Source: Boswellia sacra (taxonomy: Eukaryota > Streptophyta > Magnoliopsida > Sapindales > Burseraceae). From it: 64,000 bases of DNA. The notes under the pieces are model-generated. The model was not told where the DNA came from. It ran no database searches and saw only the letters and a list, made by a program, of their open reading frames with translations. Position numbers and translations under genes: made by a program. Location: contig SNVD02007156.1 in the NCBI GenBank assembly GCA_013180625.2, forward strand, positions 124,001 through 188,000, given 5' to 3'. Below, piece after piece: positions 1 through 13,000 of the stretch (its first letter is position 1; the number at the start of each line of letters is the position of its first letter).

Positions 1-748
1 TATTTTTCTGGCTTTTCCGTTAAGATAATTTTATCCAAAAAAAAGTGAAACAAACACTCAAATTTATTTCAAACACTTGAATCTAAATGGCTTCACACTT
101 TAAGTGCGGGCCTTTAGCCTACCGAGGGGAGGTTTAACAAACCAATGATGTATGTATTTACTTTTTGTTTTGTTATTTTTTTTCTTTTTAACGCCAAGCA
201 TAAATATCATAAATCAAAGAATTTATGAAATATTCAGCATTCTATAGAATATTCTGGAAGCCACGTCATCATATTGATGTGGTATAGTAACATAATTACA
301 ACTTAACATGTGGATTTCATTTTGTTAACCAAGAAAGTTTAGGGTACAATTATTACATCGTACCATTAAGGCTAGAGTGGTATAACCATGTAATCATAAC
401 TTGATACATGCATTTTACCATTTTTTTATTTAAAAAATTTTAATTCATTTTGTTTTGAATTTTGAAATAAAATAAGAAACAAAGAAAAATATTTTTAAAA
501 TGATAAGTTATCAAGGAAGTGAAATCTATATGCTAAGTTGGGATAGCATGGATGTCATGACATAATATAATAGATTAGCCTAGAGTTTCTCTTGATACCC
601 TTAATTTTATAAAACAATGTGAAAATGTAAGAAATAACCAACTTTTGGATAGTCTTTCAAGAAATAGGAATTTACTTAAAAATTTAAAAATTACCGCTAA
701 CTTCCTATTTAAAATGTCAAATTTACCTTCAATTCTCCAATTGTAAAC

Positions 749-785
<37 letters not shown>

Positions 786-1049
786 GTATCTTCACTTGAC
801 ACATTCATCGACATTTATATTGGGTTGTGTTTGGCAATTTAACATCTTATTAGACACTTGTATATTATCTCTTGATAATTATCTTGTAATGTTGAGCTAT
901 TAAGCAAACAGACCTGACAACACCTTGCTTGATAGTTCAACACTTGGTTATGCGCTAAAAAAAAACTAAGGTTTGGTTATTTCTCATAATAATCTTTAAT
1001 TATTTTTTACGTTTTTTCAAAAATAGAATTATGAAGAATCTTTTAAATT
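1..1049. other. AT-rich intergenic DNA
   Basis: No gene, LTR end or terminal inverted repeat was recognised here. The stretch is strongly AT-rich and all reading frames close quickly. The 79-codon minus-strand frame at 575-814 is made largely of the TA microsatellite and has no protein-like composition. Confidence 0.6.
752..779. repeat. (AT)n microsatellite
   Basis: An uninterrupted run of about 14 AT dinucleotides, seen directly. It is likely length-variable between individuals. Confidence 0.95.
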
Positions 1050-1453
1050 TTTTACATATGGCCAAAAGTAAAACAAAAAAGGAAAATAATTATGCTAGCT
1101 TACTTAAAAAGTGGGATTGAGATGATGACTTATGTTAGAGAAATTTTAAAAATAACTAAAGTTACAGCGACTTTTTTTTAAAAGAATCACTTTTTTAAAA
1201 AAATTACATGCTATAGCTTTCTATTATGCATTTATTTTTGGCTTTAAAGTTGTACAGAGTTGTAGAGCGGAGGAATATAATCTTGAAACATGTAAATTTT
1301 TTAAAAGGTGTTATTTTTGGAATCACCTCTATAATTCGGATTATTTTTTAGTTTTTTGAATAATATTTCTATTGGTACCCAAATTTCTAACTCTTATCTG
1401 GTTGCAAGAATGAAAATAAATAAATTAGATAGATGCTATGTTGATTATGTAAT
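1050..1453 (+). repeat. Local ~470 bp repeat, copy 1
   Basis: Aligns by eye with 2285-2749 and 14230-14700. Shared blocks include 'gatgatgacttatgtt', 'ggattattttttag' and 'aataatatttctattgg', and the unit ends near 'tagatgctat'. No coding capacity was seen. The three copies were probably adjacent before a solo LTR and a Copia element inserted between them. Confidence 0.65.
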
Positions 1454-1458
1454 AGTCT

Positions 1459-2279
1459 TTTTAGGACAATACCATGTGGACTGTCATGTGTTATAGTGAA
1501 TTTATGTGGTATTGATGAGTTGGCATTTTGAGAGAACAACAAAAATTGTAATATTTTAGTTTCCTGTTTTGAAACTACTTTCGTTTTGTATAACTTAACT
1601 GGATATTGTTTCCAGATTTAAATTTACTTTAAGAAAGTTTTGATTTGATCTCACTTTAAGAATATAATTATATCTTATTGATTTATTCAAATTCCTAACA
1701 CGATTTGTCTTTCCTATATGTATAAGATTTGCAAGATAATTTTATTGGGAAAGATATGGAAGAATACTTATTCAATAAGGAAAGGTTGCTGGACAAGTTG
1801 CATAAAACTAGGAAACTTATGCTTACGGTTTGTAATGTTTTTTCAGCAAGCTATATAAGTTTAGCTTGAGTGTGATAAGTCTTATTCACTTATCATGTTT
1901 GTGATCAACTAAAAGAGTGTGGTTATCTGATTGGGAACGTATAATACAATTTGAGGGGCACTCAAATTGTGGGGGTGCAGCAAAGGAAGAAGTTGGTTTA
2001 CTATGAGTGGAGCTCTAGGAGTTTAGAGCATGGTTTATATAGGATAGGTGAGTGTGAGTGGACCCAGGGAGGGGGTGGCTCATCTGCTGTAAAACCTTAG
2101 TCCTTGTAAACATGACCATCATTGTAAATTGCAACTTGGCTACCCGCCCGTGGATGTAGGCTTGTCATAGCTAAACCATGTTAATTTCCTTTGTACAATT
2201 TTATTTATATTTCGTTATATCTGATATAACTGTGATAGTTCTATCTTACGTAATTACAGTTGTAGCTTTAGAACATACA
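1459..2279 (+). mobile_element. Copia-type solo LTR, internally deleted
   Basis: Flanked by a 5 bp direct repeat AGTCT (1454-1458 and 2280-2284). The sequence is the same family as the solo LTR at 41723-43117: it opens with ttaggacaataccatgtgg (ttaggtcaatgccatgtgg in the other copy) and has the conserved block near 2150 'cccgtggatgtagg ... ctaaaccatgtta'. It is 821 bp against 1395 bp in the other copy, so it has lost internal sequence. The first bases TGTT have become TTTT. It ends in CA. There is no internal domain, so LTR-LTR recombination is inferred. Confidence 0.8.
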
Positions 2280-2284
2280 AGTCT

Positions 2285-2749
2285 ATATATGAAAAATTGT
2301 TTCATGGTTAATACATCAAAACTTGTTAAAAAAAATTATAAACCTCTCGCTAAGTTTTAAGGATGGGTGGACTAAGTTTTAAAGATGGGTGGGAAAATAA
2401 TAAGGCTATCTTGCTTTAAAAGTCGAGCTGAGATGATGACTTATGTTGGAGAAATTTTAACAATTACTCAAATTATAGAGAAGCTTTTTTCGTTTTTTAA
2501 ATAAAATAATAACTTTTTCAAAAAATTACATGCTATCGATTTCTATCATAAATTTATTTTTGGCTTTAGAGTTGTAAAGTAGAGGAATAAAATTTGGAAA
2601 CATGTAAATTTTAGAAAGACGCTATTTTTGGAAACACTGCTATAATTTGGATTATTTTTTAGGATTTTGAATAATATTTCTATTGGTTCCCAAATCTCTA
2701 ACTCTTCTCTAGTTCCAAAAATAAAAATAAATAAATTATATAGATGCTC
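2285..2749 (+). repeat. Local ~470 bp repeat, copy 2
   Basis: Second copy of the unit at 1050-1453 and 14230-14700. It ends at the target site of the Copia element that begins at 2755. An internal ~30 bp duplication 'taagttttaa(a/g)gatgggtgg' is visible near 2352-2393. Confidence 0.65.
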
Positions 2750-2754
2750 TATAT

Positions 2755-3655
2755 TGAAAGTTCTGAAGGTATGCAGTTACAAATAACAACATAGTCAACT
2801 GTAATGTAAATCAACACAGGAGGATTTTTACGTGGTTCGGTTATAAAAACCTACGTCCACGGACAGCTATAGAGCTGCAATTCACTATGTTTTGTTTGTA
2901 CAATCTTTGAGACCTTTTATAGTGCTGACTCACTCTCACACACAGATCTAATCTTTGACAAACAAGATCTTCGCAAAGATCCTAAACACTAGTAACACTG
3001 CTCACTCTTTGTCACAGATAACTTAATAGAACGCTGTTAAGTTATACATAACACCCGATGTCTAGTACAGAATTACATAAACACTCAACCTTCAAGTTTC
3101 CCTAAGTGTCTATTAACTCACTCAGACTTGATCAACAACTCATGTACGATTTTAACTCTCATACATGAAAACAAAGACTCAATGAATCAAAGATATAAAG
3201 ACATTCCTTTGCGTCAAAGCTTGTCTCTTACAAAGTCATGGAATGCCGTGATCAATAATAAAAAACCTCTCTTGCGCGAAAGACTCTCTCTTTTCAATAC
3301 TTGATGTCGACTTTTTCATACATCAATATATATCGAGAGGTCTTGATACAATCTTCTAAAAGTCCTGAAAGGATCTCAATCAAGATCACATTAGGATTAG
3401 GATAAAACAAAATAGGAAATATTTTATAGTTAATCTCCTAAAGTAAAAAGGATACATTAACTATCTTTCCATTTTGATTAGGATAAAAGAAATATTATCC
3501 TGATCAAGAGAGATATTTATTGTGAATCAAAATACTTCCTATAATAATTATCTAGAAACAGTAAAATAGGAATAAAAAATATTTTTCTTACTTTTATCAC
3601 AAGTTAACCAAAATTTGAACATATGCATGTCACTTGTTTTACGTTAACATCAACA
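2755..3655 (-). repeat. 3' LTR of the Sirevirus element
   Basis: A 901 bp LTR. On the element strand it starts TGTTGATGTTAACG and ends CTTTCA. It matches 13327-14229 along its length with scattered substitutions; about three fall in the first 26 bases. The block 'ccgtggacgtagg ... accgaaccacgtaaa', common to many plant Copia LTRs, lies at 2832-2865 in reverse complement. Confidence 0.95.
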
Positions 3656-3672
3656 ATCTCCCCCTTTTTGGT
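3656..3672 (-). other. Polypurine tract of the Sirevirus element
   Basis: On the element strand 'CCAAAAAGGGGGAGAT' directly abuts the 3' LTR. This is the expected primer for plus-strand DNA synthesis. Confidence 0.9.
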
Positions 3673-4180
3673 AACTTGTGATGAAAGCACTTTAACTGTT
3701 TCTAAGAACAACACATGATCAGTTATGTATCCCTGAAAGGTATCATGAATCATAAGACCAACAAATATCTCATGCAAAGAAATAATCAGAAAAACTGTTG
3801 TAACTCACATAACAGCACACTGTCACAAGATATATGACTGAACAGTGTACTAAGTGAAGTTTCACTAGTACACTCAAAGTCTGCAGGACAAATGAATATA
3901 TATTAACCACAGCTGCACGTAAAATCATCTACAACATTCAGTTAATTTACTAATGCAGATTATCACAATGCAACAAACCATTCAAGTGCACTCAACATAT
4001 AAAAGATAAGTCATTCTCCCCCTCACTTCTTACTTATTCCTTTTGAGAAACAAGTAACACAAAAACAAAATTAGTAAGCGGAGTGAATAAGATAAAAAAA
4101 ATGACAGCAAAGCAAAGTAGTTCAGAACAAATAGAATAAAAATAAGTAGTTCAGAGCAAATAGAAAGCCAACCAAGTTAA

Positions 4181-4255
4181 ATTCTCCCCCTTGATCTTCT
4201 TAAATTCTCCCCCTTGATTTCCTCCCCCTTGATGTGATCTTCTCCCCCTTGAATT
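4181..4255 (-). repeat. Clustered repeated polypurine motifs
   Basis: Four copies of 'TCAAGGGGGAG' (seen as ctcccccttga on the plus strand) occur within about 75 bases just downstream of the third ORF. Multiple polypurine tracts upstream of the 3' LTR are a described signature of Sireviruses. Further 'ctccccctc' (4016-4024) and 'ctccctctt' (6404-6412) runs lie nearby. Confidence 0.85.
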
Positions 4256-4274
4256 CAGTAAAAGTGGCCAAAAT

Positions 4275-6110
4275 CTAACCGAGTCTAGGAGAATTTCTGA
4301 CAGGTGGTGAGGTAGAGCTGCCAGGACGTTTGACAGATTTGCGAGCCACATGTTTAAACCGGCGCTTAGGGGTAGAGGTTGGCTGATCAGATGGATCTTG
4401 TTCTGTTGGAGTTGCAACTGGTGATGTTGGTGCAGAAGGAACTTCAGTTGTATCCGAGGAAGTGGCAGTAACTTCAGCAACGACTCTGCGTATCTCCCTT
4501 TTGATTCTTTCTGCACTTGTTTTAGTGGTTTGAGCAGGCGGTTGGAAAGATGTAACTGGTGACTCAGGTGCTGGAAAAGGGGGTGATGGTGGATAAGGTT
4601 CTTCTTCAGCTGTTGCAGGTTCAGGAATATCCAGGGATTCTTTCTCAGCAAGTGGTGAGGACTGTTTCATTCCTGAATCTATTTTTGTTGGTACATCTGA
4701 ATCAGATTCATCTTGCAAAGTGGGAGCTGATTGGTCTGGTTTCTGCTTCTTTTGATTAGATGATTTCTTCACCACTTTCATTTTCTTCTTTCCCTTTCTA
4801 TTATATCCCTTGACAGAAGCCTTGTTTGATTTTTCTTTTGGCTTCTGTGCTACTGTTCTGTCTGTCTTAATAGCAGGCTGTGCAGCAAGACTTGATAGAC
4901 TTGGAGCTATTTCCTTAGGTTGTGGTTCAGTGGCTTCTGGTATATCAGCAGCTGGTGTTTCTGAAATCATAGGTTCAGGTTCAGGTGCCATATAGTGTGG
5001 TGCTGTGGATTAAGGCTGCCTGAGAAACTGAGCTTCCAATACAGATTGCTTATGTTCGATATCTTTTAAATCCTCTAGAATATCTGTCAAAGCAGAATTG
5101 ATCAATTAAAGTTTTTCTTCAATAAATTTCAATTGATTTTTCCTAACTCTTGTGTGTTTAGGTTCAAGTGCAGGCAGATCAGTTTGATCATACAATCGTT
5201 GAAGGAATCCCTTGGTAATGGACTTAGACAAAACTTCAGTTTGTTCACTAGAGCTCACAGGAATGTTGTTCTGAGCAAGTAGGCCTTGTATTAAACAGGG
5301 GAACACAAGTAGGTAATAATCTGAGTGATAGGAACCAATTTGAACAATTGTTCTATATGCTAACAGTCCAAAGTTTACTGGTCTATTAGTTCCTAAACAA
5401 AAGAAGAGTTTCATTCTATCTTCCCGAATCTAATTTTGATGGGAAGAAGGAAACCAATTAAATTGGGCTATTTTGTATAACACTCGGTATTTCTTCTTAA
5501 GATATTTCTGGTCAAGACCATCTCTGGGTTTCCATTCGATATCTGTTCGACCAGTGACTTCCTTAACTATTTCGGCCATGTTAAACTCTTCATCTAGAGA
5601 ATGCATGCTCCCTATTGGAACGTCCATAAAAGAGTTTATGACATTGGGGGAGAATTTCACAAACTTCTCCCGATAGTAGACCTTATGGTAATGAACACTC
5701 TTAGGATCATCAATGGTGCTTCAAATATTAGCATAGAATTCTTCAATCAAAGTTTTTACAGGAGGAAGAAAGTTTGATACTGTTCGAGTCCAGTAATTGG
5801 ACTCAATCATCTCACTGACGCCATATGAGTTGAAGTCCGAGAGTTTCACAGGTCTTTCTAACTGAAGCTTCCTCTGTGAAGTAATCTTGTCAAATTTCTG
5901 TTTGATTGCAGCCGTGAGAAATTTGTTGTATTTTGGCTTGATCTTTTCTTTGATCTTCTTCACTGGTACTTGTTCGTCCTCGCTCATGGCTGGATCGACT
6001 ACTCTTGTTGCCTGTTTGTGTTGTGTAGGAGGTAACTGACTGCTGTTACTACTGTCATGACTGGAGCCGCTTGAAAAAGAAGCATTGGCTGTCGAGTTTG
6101 ATGTTGCCAT
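4275..6110 (-). pseudogene. Third ORF (env-position protein) of the Sirevirus element
   Basis: One reading frame runs 612 codons from the ATG at 6110 to the stop at 4275. It is broken only by in-frame stops near 5721, 5428, 5106 and 5011, with no frameshift. The N-terminus is Ser/Asn-rich. The middle part (roughly residues 100-330) resembles the 'putative plant transposon protein' domain found in many plant retrotransposons, with a 'KFSPNVINSFM' stretch. The C-terminal ~240 residues are Pro/Lys/Ser-rich and end 'VRNSPRLG'. This is the position occupied by the envelope-like ORF in SIRE1-type elements. No convincing signal peptide or membrane anchor was seen, so an envelope function is not supported by this sequence alone. 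Confidence 0.75.
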
Positions 6111-6939
6111 AGCTAGGGTTTCTAAACTGTAAAAATTTTCAGAGTAGAAACAGAGAGTGAAGACGCGAGATAGGGAAGCAACTGTTGATGAGGGATTACA
6201 TGAACAAGAGAAGCCCACAAACTATTTGTTATATATACTAGGTCGATTTTTGAGGAATTTTTTGATTTTCAACAAACAAATTAATTAATGACTTTCCTTT
6301 CCAAAAACTGTTTAATAACTCCCTTCAAAACACTTCAATTCAAATTTGAATTAAATTTAAATAAGGAATACTAATAGAAAAAGGATTCCCGCCATTGATA
6401 CTTCTCCCTCTTAATTCAATAATACTGACATGACAAAAATTTGACACATGGACACAAGTGACTTAATTTTTTAGGATAAGCACATAAGACATTGTTATGA
6501 AAAATGTAACAGAATACAGTTATCCATATCATAACAGTAATATCTGAATTATCATATTTCTCATTTTAAAAAGCATAATTTTGGGTTTGAGTGATTCACA
6601 CATTAAAGCTTACTTTGAATATATTGAGTGAACAACTTGAGTATGCTTCTTACACACACAAAAGTTAGTCTCAATATAAATTTGCTAAATAATACAATAG
6701 CTTTCACACATGTATAGAGGTAGCCATTTTCCTTTTGAGTGGATGACCTCACCATATTTCTTAGATACAAAGAAGTTACTCTCAATGGATGGCTTCACAC
6801 ATCATATACTGGTAGCCCTCTCTGTATTTTCATTATTAAACCATTATTCACACAATTTTTATATCACAACTCAAAACATGCTAATTTAGAAGGAAACTTA
6901 TGATACTACAGATATGAATAACATAACAGAATACTGTGT

Positions 6940-9900
6940 TCACTCATATAACTGACAGATATCTAAGGCTTTTCTTAGATTTTCAAACCTTGTTGTGTCC
7001 AATGCCTTAGTGAACAAGTCAGCCAATTGTTTATCTGTGGAGATGTGCTCAATGTGTATCACCTTAGATTCTATTAGTTCCCTTACAAAATGGTATCTAA
7101 TATGAATGTTTTTTGGTCTAGAATGCTGAACAAGATTTTTGAAAATATTTATAGCACTAGTATTATCACAAAACGTAATTATAGGCTTCTGTTCAGTACC
7201 ATAATCACTCAACATTTGCTTCATCCATAATAGTTGTGTACAACAACTCCCTGCTGCTATGTATTCGGCTTCAGCTGTAGATAAAGAAATTGAATTCTGC
7301 TTCTTGTTGTGCCATGAAACCAAATTAGTACCAAGATAAAAACAACCTCCTGAAGTACTTTTTCTGTCATCTGCATTTTTTGCCCAATCTGCATTACTGA
7401 ACCCTACAAGACAATCATTTATATCTTTAGAAAACCATATTCCATAATCACATGTTCCGTGTACATACCTGATGATTCTCTTTATTGCTGCAAGATGTGA
7501 TTCTTTGGATTTGCTTGAAACCTTGCATAAAGTCCTACACTAAAGCTCAAATTTGGTCTGCTTGCTATGAGGTAAATTAGACTGCCAATAATGCTTTTGT
7601 ATAAGCTTGCATCAACTTATTTCCTTGCATTATCTTTTGAAAGTTTTAGATTAGTACTGATAGGAGTTTTCATTGGTTTTCAATTCTCAAGCCCAAACTT
7701 CTTTACAAGATTTTTGGCATATTTTGATTGAGATATAAATATCCCATCATCCATTTGCTTAACCTGCAATCCAAGAAAGAAATTTAATTCTGCTACCATG
7801 CTCATCTCAAACTCTTCCTGCATCAACTTAACAAACTCATTAGTTTTGTTTTTGTTAGTTGATCCGAAAACAATGTCATCAACATATATTTGCGCAACAA
7901 TAAAATAGTTAGATGCATGTTTGATAAACAAAGTCTTATCATTGCTGCCTTTTTTATAACCTCTGTTGATCAAAAAATTTGTCAACCTTTCATACCAAGC
8001 TCTAGGAGCTTGTTTCAAACCATATAAAGCTTTGTGCAATTTTTACACAAAATGAGGATGTTTAGGATATTCAAATCCTTTAGGCTGTTCAACAAAAACT
8101 TTTTCATTGAGATAGCCATTTAAAAATGCAGCTTTAACATCCATTTGATACAACTTAAAATCAAGCAAACAAGTAATTACAAATAGTAATCTGATTTACT
8201 CAAGTCTAGCTACAGGTGCAAAGGTCTCATCAAAGTCTATGCCTTCAACTTGTGTGTAACTTTGTGCAACTAGCCTAGCTTTATTCCTTACTACTTAACC
8301 ACTTTTATCAGTTTTATTTTTGAATATCCATTTAGTTCCAATGACATTTGTATTTTCTGGCCTAGGAACTAATTCCCATACTTCATTCCTTTTAAACTGA
8401 TTAAGTTCATCTTGCATAGCTTGAATCCACACCTCTTCTTTTAAAGCTTCTTTCACTTTTTTTGACTCAACTAAAGAAACATAACCTGCAAACCTTACCT
8501 GGTTTCTTACCTTACTCTGAGTCTTCATCATACCATCTAGTGTTCCAATGATAGAACTTGTTTGATATGCCTTTTGAATCCATGTGAGTGGATCTTTTCT
8601 GTCATCATCATTCTGAATTGAATTTTTGTTTAAATCTGAGTTGTCAGATGTTGCTGTTACGTTGGGTGTAACAGCCGTTGTTTTCTTTTTCATAACAGCA
8701 TCTTCCTTTTTATTGCTGTCTGGATCTGATTTTTCTGCATCTTCTGTGAAGCTGGTTATGCTTTCCTCTTGTGAGTACTTTGCATAATCATCAAGGTCAT
8801 CAAATACTACGTTTGCAGATTTCATGACTACCTCAGTTCTCATATTATAAACTCGAAATGCTTTGCTATTTTGAGCATATCCCATGAAGACTCCTTCATC
8901 ACTCCTTGGATCCAATTTTTCTAACAGTTCTCTGTCGTTTAAGATGTAACACCTGCAACCAAAGACATGAAAATATTTCAAATTTGGTTTTCTTCCTTTC
9001 AAGATTTCATAAGGTGTCTGGTTAGTGCCAGGTCTAAGAAAAACTCTATTTGAAATATAGCAAGCAGTGCTTATTGCTTCAGCCCATAGCCTCTTGGTCA
9101 ACTTCTTGCTATTGAGCATCACTCTTACCATCTCTTGAAGAGTTCTGTTCTTCCTCTCCACAATGCCATTTTGTTCAGGGGTTTTAGGAGCTGAAAATTC
9201 ATGATCAATTTCATGATATTTGCAAAAGTCAGCATAGCTAACATTTTTAAACTCCTTGCCATGATCACTTCTTATTCTCCCAATTCTTCCAATGTTCCTA
9301 TTTTGCTCATTTTCAAGCTTGACACGAAGGTTCTTGAAAGCATCAAAAGTGTCAGATTTTTCTTCAATGAAATCAACCCAAGTATATCTAGAGAAATCAT
9401 CCACACAAACAAATATATATCTCTTATCTGTAATGCTTTCAATTTGCATAGGACCCATAAGATCCATATGAAGCAAATCAAGTATCTTAGAAGTGCTAAG
9501 ATATGGATTTGATTTGTGTGAACTTCTTATTTGTTTTTCCATTTGACATGGTCCACAATTTTTATCAATTTTGTCATCAAGTTTAGGAACTCCTCTTACA
9601 GCACCTAACTTAGTTAATTTAAGCAAGTCTTTGTAATTTAAGTGTCCTAATTTTTGATGCCACAATTCTAAATCCAAAATCCTAGCATGAAATGCAATTT
9701 CTGCTAGATAACAATTATCCAAAGATCTATTACCTTCCAGAATGCATTTACCAAAATTATCTAAGACCATGCATTTGTTTTGTGTGAAGTTAACAGTATA
9801 CTTTTCATCACAAATTTGACTAATGCTTATAAGATTAGCTTTCAAGTCTTCCACTAAAAGGACATTTCTAAAATTGGGTAGGCCTTTAACATTCAAAGTC

Positions 9901-10080
9901 GCTTTACCAATGATCTTACTTGTTGCTCCATCTTCAAATGTGACATTTCCATCCCTGCATGCTTTAAAATTTGTTAGAAACAATTTATTTCCAGTCATGT
10001 GCCTGGAACAACCACTGTCAAAATACCACATGTCATTAGATGCATGATTAAGTGCAGTAAAGGCAACATGACAAACTGTT
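6940..10080 (-). pseudogene. Copia pol: protease, integrase, reverse transcriptase, RNase H (broken)
   Basis: Running 10080 to 6940 on the element strand: a protease motif 'WYFDSGCSRHMTG' (D-S-G), the GAG-pre-integrase zinc region 'HQKLGHLN ... CGPCQMEK', the integrase core with 'DDFSRYTWVDF', 'RSDHGKEF' and 'PEQNGIVERKN', then RT with 'KALYGLKQAPRAWYERL' and the catalytic 'YVDDIVFGS' near 7880, and RNase H with 'SLSTAEAEYIAA' and 'LADLFTKAL'. Stops occur at about 8295 and 8040. A frame change lies between 7680 and 7323, where the RNase H frame begins. The product would have made and integrated the cDNA; the gene is no longer translatable as one protein. Confidence 0.92.
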
Positions 10081-10083
10081 TTG

Positions 10084-13000
10084 TCTTTCTTAACCCACTG
10101 CTATTATGATTTTGATAACAGTTTTTTGATCTTTTATGCAAAAGATTGAAGATCTTTTATGCAAAAGATTCAACAATTTAAAGCATCTAGGCCTAATATG
10201 TCCCTTTTTACCACAAAAATAACAAATAGGAATGAATTTTCTTACATTTTTAGGGTTGGATCTGAAAGAACTCAGTGGAGAAACATACGTTTCACTGCTC
10301 TTGGAATTAGGACTTGACTTTAAAGAGTTAGGTTCAAAACTTTTACCTAATGTTGAAGCTTTCACAAAGACTATTTTTTATGAAGATGCAACATTTCCTT
10401 CTGTGTACCCCAATCCATGTTTGTTGGAGTTGTCTCTTCCAAGGTTCAAAACTTGATCAAGTTTGGCTGCTCCAATTTTGAGTTGATCAACACACCTTTT
10501 GCTATCGGCCAGTTCTGTTGTGATTTTCTCAATATATGCTGTTTTGTTTGTTAAAACAGTCTTAAGTTCAGTGATGTGATTTTCAGCATAAGCTTTTTCA
10601 CATTTCAGAACTTCAATCTCCCGCTTCAAGGTGTTGATTTCTTTTTTCTGGCTCAGCCATTCACCATAAAGTGCATTGTACGTTTCTTGCAATTCTTCAT
10701 AATATTCTGGTGATCCGTTCGAAACTATTAAGTATACTAGTCGCACAAGTAATAAAGTGATGAGTAAGATATCGTTCCCACGAGGATTGATTCTAATTAA
10801 ATTTGTTATTCCAGCACCAATTAAACTAAATGGGGGGGGTTTTGTTGAATTGATTAACTAAGTGAAATAAGAATGCAAATTAAGAATAACAAAACAGAAG
10901 TTAATTTGAATGAAAATCAATGAGAGAAACCTGGTTAAGGGATCCTTCTCTACCACAAGATATAGATTTGTGAATTAATTGTAGAATTGTCATCCAATTA
11001 CATCATTGAAATTATCAACCGTAGATAACAACAAGCTCTGTTATCTCAATCTTTCCTTACTTTATTGTTAAATAAAATAGGCTCTTTATTTATTCTCTAT
11101 CCATTAAACAACCTAAAACAAGCTCTCTAAATTTAATTCAATGGATGCATTACGATAAGAAAGATAGGTTGATCTAAGCAATAAACACACAAGCTCGGAT
11201 TATTTAACTTAGGTTGTATTCTCCAATTGCAATCTCTGATCACAATTTTGCTACTAAGGATTAGAAATTCAAGACAATTACGGATCAAGATTTCTAGTCT
11301 AGCAATAGACAACAACCAGATTATATTCAGTTGGCCATTCGAAATACAATCCAGCAAGCAATCATAAGCATTAGATATAGGAAAATACAAGCAACTTCAA
11401 TTAGAGAATTGGATAACAACTTCTTGCACAATCAACTTACAAAAACCATATCAGGGGCTTTGAAATCACCCTCAACCAATTCAGATTCAGTTACACATGT
11501 TTAAGAACGTGGTAAATACAATACAACATGGAGACATTCCAGAAAATGAAAGGGAAGGGAAAAACTTAGCAAATTTGATGTAATTCTCTTTGGATTGTAG
11601 TTCTTCCTCTTTCCAAGCTTCCTTTCTCCTTCAAGAACTCCAAGAGATGAAAGAATTCCAGAGCTGCAGCCTCCACCACGTTCTCCCCTCTTCAAGTTAT
11701 GAAAATAAAACCCTAAAATGTGTTTAAATACTCTGCTACAGTAACTTGCTACAGTGTCCCGTATTATACATGCTACAGTGACTTGTGGAATTACATTTCT
11801 ATACTTCTCACACTGTTTTGATTACAACTTTTGGTACACTGAATGGATTTATAAACCGTAAATTTCTCCAGAAAATAGACTTCGAGAGCTTTCCAACGGT
11901 ATATAATATGTCATCGGGTTCATTGTATATCAATACAATTAAATCCGAGAAGATGGTTGACTAGCAGAGGTGAAAATGAAGGGTTTTACTCCATTTTTGT
12001 GCAAGTTGCTCCAAAACTCCTACAAACATCAAAACCACACAAAAACATAAAAATACCAAGGATTATAGCAAAGAAAGATAGATGAATTGATATGAAAATG
12101 ATACATAAATAGACATCTATCATCTGGTCCATCTTCTTTATCTGAATGATCAACATTGTCTTGATAGTCTTCTGTTATGTCTGACATAACTGCCTTTCCT
12201 TTTTTTGCTGCAGATGCTGTAAATGCAACAAAATTGCTCATACAATCTTGGTCTTCTGACTCCGATTCTGATTCATCACTCCAGGTTGCTGTCAAGCCTT
12301 TGTTTTTCTTTTTGAGATTAGCACATTCGGATTGAATATGCCCATAACCAGAGCATTCATAACACTGAATTTGCCCTTTCTTTTCATGTTGTTTCGGTTT
12401 CTTTTTATTATTCTCCTTGCTGAATTTTCTGAACTTTTCTTCACTTGAGTTTGATGGCTTTCCTTGATTCTTTTTCCTGAAATTTTTTTTCATGATTGAC
12501 ATAATTTTTTGTTAGAAAAGCAATTTGTTTAGAATCAGTTTCATCAAGCTCATCACTACATTCATCATCAGATTTTTCAGCTTTCACATTAAATGCAATG
12601 CTTTTACCTTTTTGTTTCTGAATACTTTGATTTATTTCAAAGTTTTGGAGAATACCAATCAGTTCATCAACTCTCATTTTATCAATGTTTTTAACTTCCT
12701 CAAGAGCTGAAATTTTAGGTTGAAATTTGTCTGGGACAGACCTAATTTTTTACTAACAACTTCTGCATCAGTAAAATTTTTGCCAAGCATGTATGCTGAG
12801 TTTGTAATGTGACATATCTTAGAGTAAAAATCAGAAATTGATTCATCCTCATGCATCATCACATTTTCAAATTGAGAATTCAACCCATTAGTTTAGATCT
12901 TTTAACTGATGCAGTACTTTCATGTTTTACCTCAAGTATGTCCCATGCTTCTTTGGCTACATTGCATCTAGAAATCTGCCCGAAGTTGTTTAAGTCTACT

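Noticed and set aside
4151..4651. 166-codon His/Leu/Gln-rich minus-strand frame
   Set aside because: It is the alternate frame of the Pro/Lys-rich tail of the Sirevirus third ORF.
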